A stretch of 64,000 nt of DNA from Microbacterium sp. AB (GTDB lineage Bacteria; Actinomycetota; Actinomycetes; Actinomycetales; Microbacteriaceae): positions 372,001 to 436,000 of the forward strand of contig NZ_CP118157.1 in assembly GCF_032878875.1 (NCBI RefSeq). Direction: 5' to 3'. The position numbers and the translations under genes are program-made. Under the pieces are notes generated by a model. It made no database searches and was not told where the DNA came from. It saw only the letters and a list, made by a program, of their open reading frames with translations. Below are positions 8,573-16,929 of the stretch, one piece after another (position 1 is the first letter of the stretch; every line of letters starts with the position of its first letter).

Positions 8573-9568
8573 TCAGTCGGCGAGCGCGACGAGGCGGGAG
8601 GCGGGAGCCGTGACCGTGACGCGGTCGCCGGGGGAGACGTGGGGCGCGCCGTCGGAGCGGATGTCGGAGAGGAGCCGCGTCTCGCCCTCCGCGTCGCGCG
8701 CGGCGACCGTGATGAGCAGGTCGACGCCGCGGTAGGCGACGTCGGTCACGGTGCCCTCGACAGCGAGCCCCTCGCCCCTCTCGACGGCGCCGGCGACGAC
8801 GGACACGTGCTCGGGACGCACGGTGACGAGGCCGGCGGGCGTCCGCACGAAGTTCTCGTAGCCGAGGAAGTCGGCGACGAACCGGTCGGCGGGGGCGCCG
8901 AAGACCTCGGACGGCGCGCCCTGCTGCATGATCCTGCCCGCGCGCATGAGCACCATCTCGTCGCTCATCTCCAGCGCCTCGTCCTGATCGTGCGTGACGA
9001 GCACGACGGTGAGGCCCGTCTCCGCCTGGATGCGGCGGATCTCGGCGCGCATCTGCACGCGCAGGCGGGCGTCGAGGTTCGACAGGGGCTCGTCGAGCAG
9101 GAGGAGCTTGGGGCGGACGGCGACGGCTCGGGCGAGCGCGACACGCTGCTGCTGGCCGCCAGAGAGAGCCCGCGGCCTGCGCGAGGCGAGGTGCTCGAGG
9201 CCGACGAGCTCGAGGCTCTCGGCCACGCGTGCCGCGCGATCCGCCTTCGAGACGCCGCGCAGCTTGAGCCCGTAGCCCACGTTGTCGGCGACGGTCATGT
9301 GGGGGAAGAGCGCGTACGACTGGAAGACCATGCCGAGCCCGCGCTTCTCGGGCGGCGTCGTCGTGGCGTCGACGCCGTCGATGAGGATGCGTCCGGACGT
9401 CGGGCGGGTGTACCCGGCGAGCATGCGGAGCGACGTCGTCTTGCCGCATCCCGACGGGCCGAGGAGGGTCGTGAGCTTGCCGGACGGGATCGACAGGTCG
9501 ATGTCGTCGACGGCGGTGACCTCCCCGAACACCTGGCTGACGGAGACGAACTGGGCAGCGGCGTTCAT
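8573..9568 (-). CDS. ABC transporter ATP-binding protein (PotA/FbpC-like)
   Basis: ATPase of the importer, 331 residues. It has Walker A GPSGCGKTT, signature LSGGQQQRVALARA, Walker B LLLLDEPLSN, an H-loop in VTHDQDEAL and a C-terminal TOBE domain (VTVRPEHVSVV onward), as in the polyamine/iron family. Its ATG at 9568 overlaps the end of the upstream permease gene by four bases (ATGA). The operon order on the minus strand is permease, permease, ATPase, binding protein, deaminase. Confidence 0.93.
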   Translation of the reverse strand: MNAAAQFVSVSQVFGEVTAVDDIDLSIPSGKLTTLLGPSGCGKTTSLRMLAGYTRPTSGRILIDGVDATTTPPEKRGLGMVFQSYALFPHMTVADNVGYGLKLRGVSKADRAARVAESLELVGLEHLASRRPRALSGGQQQRVALARAVAVRPKLLLLDEPLSNLDARLRVQMRAEIRRIQAETGLTVVLVTHDQDEALEMSDEMVLMRAGRIMQQGAPSEVFGAPADRFVADFLGYENFVRTPAGLVTVRPEHVSVVAGAVERGEGLAVEGTVTDVAYRGVDLLITVAARDAEGETRLLSDIRSDGAPHVSPGDRVTVTAPASRLVALAD

Positions 9569-10362
9569 CGGTTGATGCCTCCGAAGATCTTGGCGAAGCC
9601 GACCGTGCGCTCGGCGATGACGGCGATGACGACGGTGGCCGCGAGGATGAGGGTGGAGGTGGCGGCCACCATCGGGTCGTAGCTCTGCTGCACGTAGTCG
9701 AGCATCGTGATCGGCAGGGTCTGGGTCGTGCGGCTCTGCAGGAGGAGCGAGAGGGGCACGTTGTTGAACGAGGTGATGAAGCTCAGCAGCGCCGCGGAGA
9801 AGATGCCCGGCCGCAGCACGGGGAGCGTGATCGTCCAGAACGTGCGCAGCGGCGACGCCCCGAGCCCGCGTGCGGCCTCCTCGAGGGCGGGGTCGGCGCC
9901 GGCGAGCGCCGCGCCCGTCACGCGCACGGCGTAGGGGAGGAGCAGGGCCGTGTGGCCGATGAGGAGGACGGGCCCGTTGTCGAGGCGGAACGTCACGATG
10001 AGCTGCTGGAAGAGCGCCAGCCCCACGACGAGCTCGGGGACGATGAGCGGGGACAGGAAGAGGGCCTCGACGACGCCCTTGCCCGGCAGCCTCCCGCGAT
10101 GGATGGCGAGGGTCGCGGGCACGCCCACGAGCAGCGCGAGGAACGTCGCGAGGACGGCGATCTCGGCGCTCGTGACGAGCGAGCCGATGAACGGCTGGTA
10201 GGAGAGCGCCTCGCCGAACCACCGCAGCGACAGGCCCTCCGGCGGGAAGCGGAGCGTGCTCCCTCCCGTGAACGCGGTGGCGACCACGAAGAGGATCGGC
10301 ACGATCATGATGATGTAGCCGGCCACTGCGAGCGCGGTGGCGACGGGGCGGCGGGTGCTCAC
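9565..10362 (-). CDS. ABC transporter permease (PotC-like)
   Basis: Second membrane subunit, 265 residues with six predicted helices and the EAA-type cytoplasmic loop (EEAARGLGASPLRTFWTITLP). The motif RFPPEGLSLRWF is typical of PotC/YdcV-type permeases and appears again in the permease at 19984. The GTG start at 10362 overlaps the preceding permease stop by four bases. Confidence 0.9.
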   Translation of the reverse strand: MSTRRPVATALAVAGYIIMIVPILFVVATAFTGGSTLRFPPEGLSLRWFGEALSYQPFIGSLVTSAEIAVLATFLALLVGVPATLAIHRGRLPGKGVVEALFLSPLIVPELVVGLALFQQLIVTFRLDNGPVLLIGHTALLLPYAVRVTGAALAGADPALEEAARGLGASPLRTFWTITLPVLRPGIFSAALLSFITSFNNVPLSLLLQSRTTQTLPITMLDYVQQSYDPMVAATSTLILAATVVIAVIAERTVGFAKIFGGINR

Positions 10363-11183
10363 GAGGTCGCCCCCTTCCTGCCCACGACGGTCGACACCGC
10401 GGAGACGGCGAACACGAGGATCGTCATGATGAGCGCGGTCGCCGAGGCGCTCGCCCAGTCGACCGTGACGCTGGAGTACGAGAACAGCTGGGTCGAGAGC
10501 ATCCGGTTGCCCGAGCCGCCCAGCAGGTACGGCGTCGTGTAGGCCGTGACGGCCCCGGCGAACACGAGGGTCGCGGCCACGACGACGCCGGGCAGCGAGA
10601 GCGGGAGGACGACGTCCCAGAACGTGCGCGTGCGCGAGGCGCCGAGCCCCCGTGCGGCGTCGTCGAGGCCGGCGTCGACCTGCGAGACCGCGGAGTAGCA
10701 CGTGATGACCGCGAGCGGCAGGAACAGCTGGGTGAGGCCGAGCACGATCGCGAGCGGCGTGTAGAGCAGCTGCGGCGCCTGGTCCACGATGCCCAGGCCC
10801 ACGAGCAGCTGGCCGATGGCGCCGTTCGATCCGAGCACGACGAGCCAGCCGAAGGTCCGGACGACGTTGCTGAGCAGCAGCGGGAAGATGGCCAGCGCGA
10901 GGAAGACGCCGGACCAGCGCGACGTCGACCGTGCGAGCAGGTAGGCGATGGGGAAGCCGAGACCCACGCAGATCGCCGTGACGATGAGGCCGAGCAGGAG
11001 CGTCCGCCCGATGATGGCGAGGTCGTACGGATCGGTGAGCATCTCGCCGAAGCGCGCGAAGATGTCGGGCGTCGCCGTGCCGGGCGGCGAGAAGAGCATC
11101 GCGAGCGACGGCACGAGGAAGCCGATGAGCAGGAACGCGAGCCCTGGGAGCAGCAGGAGCGCGGGCGTGAGGCGGGATCTCAT
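10359..11183 (-). CDS. ABC transporter permease (PotB-like)
   Basis: First gene of the deaminase-linked ABC operon: 274 residues, six helices and an EAA loop (DDAARGLGASRTRTFWDVVLP). The start at ATG 11183 is preferred over the longer reading from 11225. GGAGG sits six bases upstream of 11183, and the longer version would begin inside the operator palindrome at 11211-11224. Its promoter faces the divergent LacI gene. Confidence 0.9.
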   Translation of the reverse strand: MRSRLTPALLLLPGLAFLLIGFLVPSLAMLFSPPGTATPDIFARFGEMLTDPYDLAIIGRTLLLGLIVTAICVGLGFPIAYLLARSTSRWSGVFLALAIFPLLLSNVVRTFGWLVVLGSNGAIGQLLVGLGIVDQAPQLLYTPLAIVLGLTQLFLPLAVITCYSAVSQVDAGLDDAARGLGASRTRTFWDVVLPLSLPGVVVAATLVFAGAVTAYTTPYLLGGSGNRMLSTQLFSYSSVTVDWASASATALIMTILVFAVSAVSTVVGRKGATS

Positions 11184-11210
11184 CGCAGCCTCCAGGATCG
11201 ATCGTGAGAA

Positions 11211-11224
11211 TGTAACCGGTTGCA
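11211..11224. promoter_or_regulatory. LacI-family operator 1 (near +1 of the ABC operon)
   Basis: TGTAACCGGTTGCA is a near-perfect palindrome around the central CG typical of LacI/GalR operators. A minus-strand -10 candidate TAGCGT (11229-11234) lies four bases upstream in that direction, so a bound repressor would cover the start of transcription of the ABC operon. Confidence 0.75.
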
Positions 11225-11290
11225 TGACACGCTACGACGCACGATGATACGAGTGCCAACCAGCGGTGTAAACATCCTGTTACAAACGCC

Positions 11291-11304
11291 TGAAACCGGT
11301 TCCA
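11291..11304. promoter_or_regulatory. LacI-family operator 2 (overlapping the -35 region of the lacI-type gene)
   Basis: TGAAACCGGTTCCA shares the AACCGGTT core with operator 1, 80 bases away. With a TAGGAT -10 at 11315-11320, its position matches the -35 region of the regulator gene, which suggests autoregulation. The paired sites could also support DNA looping. Confidence 0.72.
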
Positions 11305-11335
11305 AGCCGCGCGTTAGGATGGCGGAGGACAGGGG

Positions 11336-12289
11336 GTGCGGATGGCCACGATCGCCGATGTCGCGACGCTCGCCGGGGTCTCGAAGGCGACGGCGTCGCG
11401 GGCGTTCTCGCGGCCGGAGATGGTGTCGCCCGCCACCGCGCAGCGTGTGCGCGACGCGGCCGGCAAGCTCGGCTTCGTCGTCAACAACACCGCGCGGCTG
11501 CTCGCCGGGGGCCGCACGGGCGTCATCGCCCTCGTGGTCCCGACCCTCGACAACAGCTTCTTCACGCCGATCATCGGCGGGGCCCAGGCGCGCGCCGACG
11601 CGGCCGGCTTCCAGCTCACCGTCGTCGTGCATCCCCTCGAGCGCACGGGCGAGCTGGCGGCCTTCGAGCGCCTGTCGCGGCAGGTCGACGGCTTCATCGT
11701 CGTCGCCCCCCGCGGCACGGACGACCTCGTCGTGACCGCGGGCGGGAGCAAGCCGTCGGTGCTCGTCGACAGGGAGATCGACGGGGTGACGTCCGTCGTC
11801 GCGGACACCGCGTCGGCCTTCGGCTCCCTCGCCGAGCGCTTCGTCCGCGACGGCCATGAACGACTCGTGTACGTCGGCGGGCCCGAGGGCTCATGGCAGG
11901 ACGCGCAGCGCACGGCCGCCGTGCGCGCCGCGGCCGAGGCGCTCGGCGCGCGGCTGGGCGTCGTCGGCCCCCACCCGTCCACGTTCGCCGCCGGCGTCGC
12001 AGCGGCGGCCGACGTCCGCCGTCACGATCCCACCGCCGTCATCCCCTACGCGACGGCCATCGGCCTCGGCATCCAGTACGCGTACCTCGCCGACGGCGCG
12101 AAGCCCCCCGTCGTCAGCTCCGAACGGGCGATCGTCGAGGCGCTCGGCCTGCGCGGGGTGCCCGCCATCGACGTCGACGGGCAGGAGCTCGGGCGGCTGG
12201 CCGCCGAGCTCGTCATCGCCCGCATCGCCGACCCGGCCACGCCTCCCGCGCAGTCGCGGCTGGTCGTCCCCGTCGACTGGGGCGCATGA
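11336..12289 (+). CDS. LacI-family transcriptional regulator
   Basis: DNA-binding regulator of 317 residues. The N-terminal helix-turn-helix reads ATIADVATLAGVSKATASRAFSR with the hinge helix NNTARLLAGGR, followed by a periplasmic-binding-like sensor domain. It is divergent from the ABC/deaminase operon and flanked by two AACCGGTT palindromes, so it very probably represses that operon and itself. GTG 11336 has GGAGG seven bases upstream. ATG 11342, two codons in, is a near-equal alternative. The effector is presumably the imported compound or its product. Confidence 0.9.
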   Translation: MRMATIADVATLAGVSKATASRAFSRPEMVSPATAQRVRDAAGKLGFVVNNTARLLAGGRTGVIALVVPTLDNSFFTPIIGGAQARADAAGFQLTVVVHPLERTGELAAFERLSRQVDGFIVVAPRGTDDLVVTAGGSKPSVLVDREIDGVTSVVADTASAFGSLAERFVRDGHERLVYVGGPEGSWQDAQRTAAVRAAAEALGARLGVVGPHPSTFAAGVAAAADVRRHDPTAVIPYATAIGLGIQYAYLADGAKPPVVSSERAIVEALGLRGVPAIDVDGQELGRLAAELVIARIADPATPPAQSRLVVPVDWGA

Positions 12290-12312
12290 GGCGGCGCGCT
12301 CCGCGACGCCGG

Positions 12313-12406
12313 GCACAACGCAGGAGATCTGCTCGCCGGTGAAGGTCGTATCCGCGCAGACACGCGGGCGTGGTCGTCGCGCGTCGCCGAATCTCCTGCG
12401 TCGTGC
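12313..12406. repeat. palindromic element A, 16-bp arms around a small internal hairpin
   Basis: GCACAACGCAGGAGAT at 12313-12328 and its complement (one mismatch) at 12391-12406 enclose 62 bases with an inner stem CCGCG/CGCGG (12352-12367). It lies in the gap between the convergent LacI and phosphotransferase genes. Architecture and setting match element B at 63489-63590, though the sequences differ. Confidence 0.7.
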
Positions 12407-12442
12407 TCGGGGCGCCGGGCGCGGGGCGCGGGTAAGCGTCCG

Positions 12443-13168
12443 CTACGTCGCGTTCCAGAGGTCGCGGTAGTACGCGATCCGCTCCTCGTCCGGCGCGACC
12501 CCGTAGGCCGCGACGAGGGCGCCCTCCCAGCCGGGCCCGTAGTTCCACGCCGTGCTCATCGCGGCGACCGCGATGTCCGCCCAGCGGTCGCCGACGCCGA
12601 GCGCGCCGAGGTCGACGTGGCCCGACCACCGCCCGTCGTCGCCGATGAGCGTGTTGGGGCAGCACGCGTCGCCGTGGCAGACGACGAGCCGGTCGACGGG
12701 TGGATGGTCCCGGAGCCGGTCGGGCACGCGGATGCCCCGCTCCCCGGCGGCGGCGATGCGGTCGGGCACACGCCACGACCACGGGCATCCGTCGACGGGC
12801 AGCCTCTCATGGAGCGCGCGCAGCCCTTCCCCCACGGCGCGGACGGCCGTCGCGGGGTCGTCGAGCCAGCGCGCGGACACCGCGCTCTCGCCGTCGAGCG
12901 CCTCCGTGACGAGCCACTCGTGCGTGGGGTCCGTCCCGCCCGCGAGCACGCGCGGCACGCGCAGCCATCGCCCGGCCCACGCGAGCCGCTCGGCCTCGGC
13001 GGCCATGCTCGTCTCGGCGTCGTGCGGGCCCCACTTGATGAAGCGGCCGTCGTCCGTGCGGAAGGTGAGCCCGCCGATGCCGTTCCGCCAGACGGGCTCG
13101 AGCCGGGCTCCGTCCGCGAGCGCCCGCACGCGCTCGGGCACGACGACATCGGCGGCGGGCATGCTCAT
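12443..13168 (-). CDS. aminoglycoside 3'-phosphotransferase-like kinase
   Basis: Protein-kinase-fold small-molecule kinase of 241 residues in the APH(3') family. It has FIKWGPHD in the nucleotide-binding lobe, the Brenner-type loop VCHGDACCPNTLI with catalytic Asp, and the metal-binding HVDLGALGVGDRWADIAVA. All key residues are present, but chromosomal homologues in soil actinobacteria often do not confer resistance and the substrate is unproven. ATG 13168 is preceded at six bases by CAGGAT, suggesting a leaderless transcript. The gene is divergent from the copper chaperone. Confidence 0.85.
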   Translation of the reverse strand: MSMPAADVVVPERVRALADGARLEPVWRNGIGGLTFRTDDGRFIKWGPHDAETSMAAEAERLAWAGRWLRVPRVLAGGTDPTHEWLVTEALDGESAVSARWLDDPATAVRAVGEGLRALHERLPVDGCPWSWRVPDRIAAAGERGIRVPDRLRDHPPVDRLVVCHGDACCPNTLIGDDGRWSGHVDLGALGVGDRWADIAVAAMSTAWNYGPGWEGALVAAYGVAPDEERIAYYRDLWNAT

Positions 13169-13174
13169 CCCGCC

Positions 13175-13180
13175 ATCCTG
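13175..13180 (-). promoter_or_regulatory. -10 hexamer CAGGAT, leaderless geometry, for the phosphotransferase
   Basis: On the minus strand CAGGAT, six bases, then ATG 13168. It fits the leaderless pattern found at 781, 13748, 39042 and 61183. Confidence 0.45.
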
Positions 13181-13196
13181 CCCGGTTCGCCCGTGT

Positions 13197-13225
13197 TTGA
13201 CGAGGATACCCTAGGGGGGTACCCT
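13197..13225 (+). promoter_or_regulatory. promoter with CsoR-type copper operator in the spacer
   Basis: TTGACG (13197-13202) and TACCCT (13220-13225) are 17 bases apart. Between them, at 13206-13222, ATACCC-N5-GGGTAC resembles CsoR boxes (TACCC/GGGTA arms with a G-rich centre). A CsoR repressor bound here would block polymerase until copper is present. No csoR gene is in the window. Confidence 0.7.
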
Positions 13226-13280
13226 CGTCGGGACCGAACGGATGCGCCCGGGTGCTCCGGACAACGAGAGGACGTCAGCC

Positions 13281-13598
13281 ATGACCATCGAACGAGTCGA
13301 GCTCGGAGTGAAGGACACCTCCGCCGGATGCGCGTGCTGTGCCGCCCCGACGCAGCAGGACGCCCCCGCGGAGACCGCGTCGGCGTCGGAGGACGTCGTC
13401 CTCGTGGAGGGCATGACCTGCGGGCACTGCGTCTCGAGCGTCACCGAGGAGCTCACCGCGGTCGAGGGCGTCGAGGGCGTCGAGGTCGATCTCGTCGCCG
13501 GCGGGGTCTCGACGGTCACCATCCGCCGGTCCGGCCCGCTGGCCCGCGACGCCGTCGAGGAGGCGGTCCGGGAGGCCGGATACTCCGTCGCTCGCTGA
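13281..13598 (+). CDS. heavy-metal-associated domain protein (CopZ-like copper chaperone)
   Basis: Small cytoplasmic metal-binding protein of 105 residues. The C-terminal HMA domain begins VVLVEGMTCGHCVSSVTEEL, where the CxxC binds Cu(I). The roughly 40-residue N-terminal extension has an extra cysteine cluster, GCACC, that could add a second site and is not standard in CopZ. ATG 13281 is preferred over 13242 because the extra 13 codons look non-coding and GAGAGGA precedes the ATG region. The CsoR-like promoter supports copper-induced expression. A partner CopA ATPase is not in view. Confidence 0.85.
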   Translation: MTIERVELGVKDTSAGCACCAAPTQQDAPAETASASEDVVLVEGMTCGHCVSSVTEELTAVEGVEGVEVDLVAGGVSTVTIRRSGPLARDAVEEAVREAGYSVAR

Positions 13599-13652
13599 GC
13601 GGCGGCGCGGGGGTCGCTCGCTGAGCGCGGCGTCGAAGGAGGGGTCGACGAG

Positions 13653-13763
13653 ATGGCCGACGTCGTCCTGGGGAAGGACGACGACGTCGATGCTGGGGTC
13701 GTCGCTCTCGCCGCCCCGGCACCAGCGGCCTCGCAGGCCCCACCCCCTACGCTGGAGGCATGA
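13653..13763 (+). CDS. possible small ORF (36 residues) overlapping the rlmN start
   Basis: ATG 13653 has a good AAGGAGG site nine bases upstream and reads [20 protein letters not shown] and an Ala/Pro-rich tail, ending TGA at 13761-13763 so that the stop overlaps the rlmN ATG (ATGA). It could be a translation-coupling leader. However, the rlmN -10 lies inside its 3' end, and the composition is generic. I recognise no family. Confidence 0.2.
   Translation: MADVVLGKDDDVDAGVVALAAPAPAASQAPPPTLEA
13748..13753 (+). promoter_or_regulatory. -10 hexamer TACGCT, leaderless geometry, for rlmN
   Basis: TACGCT, then six bases, then ATG 13760. A GGAGG also occurs but only one base from the ATG, too close to act as a ribosome site, which favours leaderless initiation. 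Confidence 0.55.
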
Positions 13764-15001
13764 CCGAGAGCCCCGAACGCCCGACGAACACCGGTGTCCG
13801 TCAGGTGCGCCCGCGCACCGAGGGCTGGCGGCAGCAGAAGGACGCCACGGGCCGGCCGCTGCTGCAGTTCGCGAGCCCCCAGCGCGGGAAGCCCCCCGTG
13901 CACCTCGCCGACCTCACGCCCGACGAGCGCGTGGCGAAGGTGACCGAGCTCGGCCTCCCGGCTTTCCGGGCCAAGCAGATCGCCAAGCACTACTTCACGC
14001 ACCACACGAGCGACCCCGCGGACATGACGGATCTGCCGGCCGAGGGCCGGGAGGAGCTCGTCGCCGGTCTCCTCCCGCCGCTGCTCACCGAGGTGCGACG
14101 CCTGCAGACCGACGGCGGCGACACCATCAAGTTCCTCTGGAAGCTGCACGACGGCGCCCTCGTCGAGTCGGTGCTCATGCGCTATCCCGGCCGCATCACC
14201 CTCTGCGTCTCGTCGCAGGCGGGCTGCGGCATGAACTGCCCCTTCTGCGCGACGGGCCAGGCGGGCCTCACCCGCAACATGTCCGCCGCGGAGATCGTCG
14301 AGCAGATCGTGCGCGCGAACCGGGCCATCGCGTCGGGCGAGCTCGGCGGCAAGAAGGCGGACGACCACAGCGCCGAGCGCGTGTCGAACATCGTCTTCAT
14401 GGGGATGGGCGAGCCGCTCGCCAACTACAACCGCGTCATGCAGGCGGTGCGCGTCATGGTCGACAAGAAGGAGGGTCTCGGGATGAGCGCCCGCGGCATC
14501 ACGGTGTCGACCGTCGGGCTCGTGCCGGCGATCCGGAAGCTCGCCGCCGAGGCCATCCCCGTCACGTTCGCGCTCTCCCTGCACGCGCCCGACGACGAGC
14601 TGCGCGACGAGCTCATCCCGATCAACTCGCGCTGGAAGGTCGACGAGGCGCTCGACGCCGCGCGCGCCTACTTCGAGGCGACGGGGCGCCGCGTCTCGAT
14701 CGAGTACGCCCTCATCCGCGACATGAACGACCATCCGTGGCGCGCCGACCTCCTCGCCGAGAAGCTCAACGCGCGCGGGCGCGGCTGGGTGCACGTCAAT
14801 CCCATCCCGCTGAACCCCACCCCGGGGTCGGTGTGGGACGCCTCCGAGCGCTCCGTGCAGAACGAGTTCGTCCGGCGCCTCAACGACGCGGGCGTCCCCA
14901 CGACGATCCGCGACACGCGAGGCAAGGAGATCGACGGCGCCTGCGGCCAGCTCGTCGCGACGGAGGACGACGAGACGGCCGCGGAGGCGGTCACGGCCTG
15001 A
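13760..15001 (+). CDS. rlmN: 23S rRNA (adenine-2503-C2)-methyltransferase RlmN
   Basis: Radical-SAM methyltransferase of 413 residues that methylates A2503 of 23S rRNA (and A37 of some tRNAs). The radical SAM motif is [44 protein letters not shown] and the late cysteine in DGACGQLVA (the methyl-carrying Cys) are all present. Length is normal for actinobacterial RlmN. It is a housekeeping gene transcribed alone. Confidence 0.97.
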   Translation: MTESPERPTNTGVRQVRPRTEGWRQQKDATGRPLLQFASPQRGKPPVHLADLTPDERVAKVTELGLPAFRAKQIAKHYFTHHTSDPADMTDLPAEGREELVAGLLPPLLTEVRRLQTDGGDTIKFLWKLHDGALVESVLMRYPGRITLCVSSQAGCGMNCPFCATGQAGLTRNMSAAEIVEQIVRANRAIASGELGGKKADDHSAERVSNIVFMGMGEPLANYNRVMQAVRVMVDKKEGLGMSARGITVSTVGLVPAIRKLAAEAIPVTFALSLHAPDDELRDELIPINSRWKVDEALDAARAYFEATGRRVSIEYALIRDMNDHPWRADLLAEKLNARGRGWVHVNPIPLNPTPGSVWDASERSVQNEFVRRLNDAGVPTTIRDTRGKEIDGACGQLVATEDDETAAEAVTA

Positions 15002-15023
15002 TCGCGCCGTTCGCCGACGATCC

Positions 15024-16637
15024 CTACGCGGGGACGACGAGCGAGAGCAGCATCACCCAGACGCACATCCCGCCGAGCATCGCGAGGCTGTAGCCGATCG
15101 ACGTCCGCAGGATCTCGCCCTCGCGGCCCGAGAGCCCCACAGACCCCGCGGCGATCGCGATCGACTGCGGCGAGACGATCTTCGCCACGGCGCCCCCGGC
15201 CGTGTTCGCCGCGACGAGCAGCGTCGGGTCGACGCCGATCCCGTCGGCCGTGATGTGCTGGAGCGCCGCGAACAGCGTGTTGTTGTTGACGACGGATCCC
15301 GTGACGAACACGCCGAACCACCCGATGACGGGGGAGAGCAGCGGGAAGAGCACCCCCACGGCGGCGAGCGCGTTGCCGATGGAGGCCGATCCGCCGGAGT
15401 AGTTGGCGACGTTCGCCACGACGAGGACGAGCGCGATGAGCGCGATCGGCTTCCACAGCATCCGCACGGTCGCCTCGAGCTCCTCGAGGAGCTGCGTCCT
15501 CGAGAGCTGCGGGGTCGTGAAGAAGGTGATGAGCACGGCGAGCAGGATCGCGGTCCCCGTCGCGCCGATCGGGCTGAACGTCCACACCGCGCTCGACGCC
15601 TCCTCCGCGCCCGCCGGCACGACGACGCCCGTGATGCCGGGGATGGGCACGGACAAGACGGTGCCGGAGAGGGCTCCGCCCTCCGCGAAGAGGGCCTTCG
15701 ACCAGGGGACGCTCCACGCGAAGACGACGGCGGTGAGGATGTAGAAGGGGCTCCACGCGACGACCACGTCACGGAAGCCCTGTCTCTCGGGCTCCGCGGC
15801 GACCCCGCCGTCCTCGCGGTAGATGTGAGAGGGCTTCCAGACGCGCCCCACCGCGAAGACCACGACCATCGCCGTGAGGCCCGGGAGGATGTCGGCGAGC
15901 TCGGGGCCGAGGAACACCAGGACGCCGGCCTGCACGATGCTGTAGCCGAGCGACACGGCGAGCGTCATGGGCCACGTCTCGCGCAGGCCCCGCCGCCCGT
16001 CGAGGATCGCGACGAGGACGAACGGCACGACGAGCGCGAGCAGCTGCAGCACGACGATCATGAAGACGCTGAGATCGGCCAGATCGACGTCGCCGACCTG
16101 CGCGCCCACGATGACGGGGATGCCGATGGCGCCGTACGCGCCCGCGGCGACGTTGGCGACGAGCGAGAGCATCGCCGCCTTGACGGGGCCGAAGCCCAGC
16201 TGCACGAGCAGGGCCGCGCAGATCGCGATGGGGACGCCGAACCCCGCCGCTCCCTCGAGGAACGCCCCGAACGCGAAGGTGATGAGGAGCACCTGGATGC
16301 GCTGATCGGGGGAGACGCCCGAGATGGACGCCCGGATGATGTCGAATCGTCCGCTCGCGACGGCCAGCCGATACAGCCACACGGCCATGACGATGATGTA
16401 GGCGATCGGCCAGATCGCCGTCAGCACGCCGAGCAGCCCCGCTCCCGCGATCGACGCCGCCGGCATGCCGAACGGCCAGAGCGCGACGATCACCTGCAGG
16501 ACGACGGCGACGATGCCCGCCGTGACGCCCGTCATCCGGAACACCGTGAGGCACAGGAGGAAAGCGAGGATGGGGATCGCGGCGATCAGCGCCGAGAGCC
16601 ACAGCTGCCCGGTCGGGGCGATGCTCTGTTCCCACAT
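15024..16637 (-). CDS. lctP: L-lactate permease (LctP/GlcA family)
   Basis: Membrane symporter for lactate or glycolate, 537 residues with about twelve to fourteen hydrophobic helices. It has the family core AFGAFLEGAAGFGVPIAICAALL and the C-terminal VNNNTLFAALQHIT and NTAGGAVAKIVSPQSIAIA segments. It is convergent with rlmN with only 22 bases between stops, and divergent from the next ABC operon. No lactate dehydrogenase genes are adjacent. Confidence 0.92.
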   Translation of the reverse strand: MWEQSIAPTGQLWLSALIAAIPILAFLLCLTVFRMTGVTAGIVAVVLQVIVALWPFGMPAASIAGAGLLGVLTAIWPIAYIIVMAVWLYRLAVASGRFDIIRASISGVSPDQRIQVLLITFAFGAFLEGAAGFGVPIAICAALLVQLGFGPVKAAMLSLVANVAAGAYGAIGIPVIVGAQVGDVDLADLSVFMIVVLQLLALVVPFVLVAILDGRRGLRETWPMTLAVSLGYSIVQAGVLVFLGPELADILPGLTAMVVVFAVGRVWKPSHIYREDGGVAAEPERQGFRDVVVAWSPFYILTAVVFAWSVPWSKALFAEGGALSGTVLSVPIPGITGVVVPAGAEEASSAVWTFSPIGATGTAILLAVLITFFTTPQLSRTQLLEELEATVRMLWKPIALIALVLVVANVANYSGGSASIGNALAAVGVLFPLLSPVIGWFGVFVTGSVVNNNTLFAALQHITADGIGVDPTLLVAANTAGGAVAKIVSPQSIAIAAGSVGLSGREGEILRTSIGYSLAMLGGMCVWVMLLSLVVPA

Positions 16638-16929
16638 GCGATGACCTCCGATTCGACGGCGAGGCTCACGCTAAGGGCACGGGCGCACCCGTGTCCAAAA
16701 GACGGACGTCCCGGCGTGGCGGCCGGGCGTCGAGATCCTCGCCCGGCGGAAGTCGGAAGGTGACGGCAGGGTGCGTGTCCTCCGCCGCGCTGGGGTAATA
16801 TCTGCGGTGCTGTCCGCCTCCTCCGACCGGTCGTCTGCGACGAGGCGGAAGAGGGCGACGGGGGTCCCGAAGACCCGCCGCCCCGTGCTGCCTCACCCGT
16901 ACCCCACCCGATCCGGAATGCGAACCCCC

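Noticed and set aside
10359..11225. Longer start (GTG-like, 11225) for the first PotB-like permease
   Set aside because: It would begin within the LacI operator and lacks a ribosome site, while GGAGG is properly spaced before ATG 11183.
11269..11286. TGTAA...TTACA inverted repeat between the two LacI operators
   Set aside because: The arms are only five bases and lack the AACCGGTT core; chance in an AT-richer promoter region is likely.
13600..13650. GCTCGCTGAGCG-type repeated words after the copper chaperone gene
   Set aside because: Similar words are common in intergenic DNA of high-GC actinobacteria, and no second full copy was found in the window.
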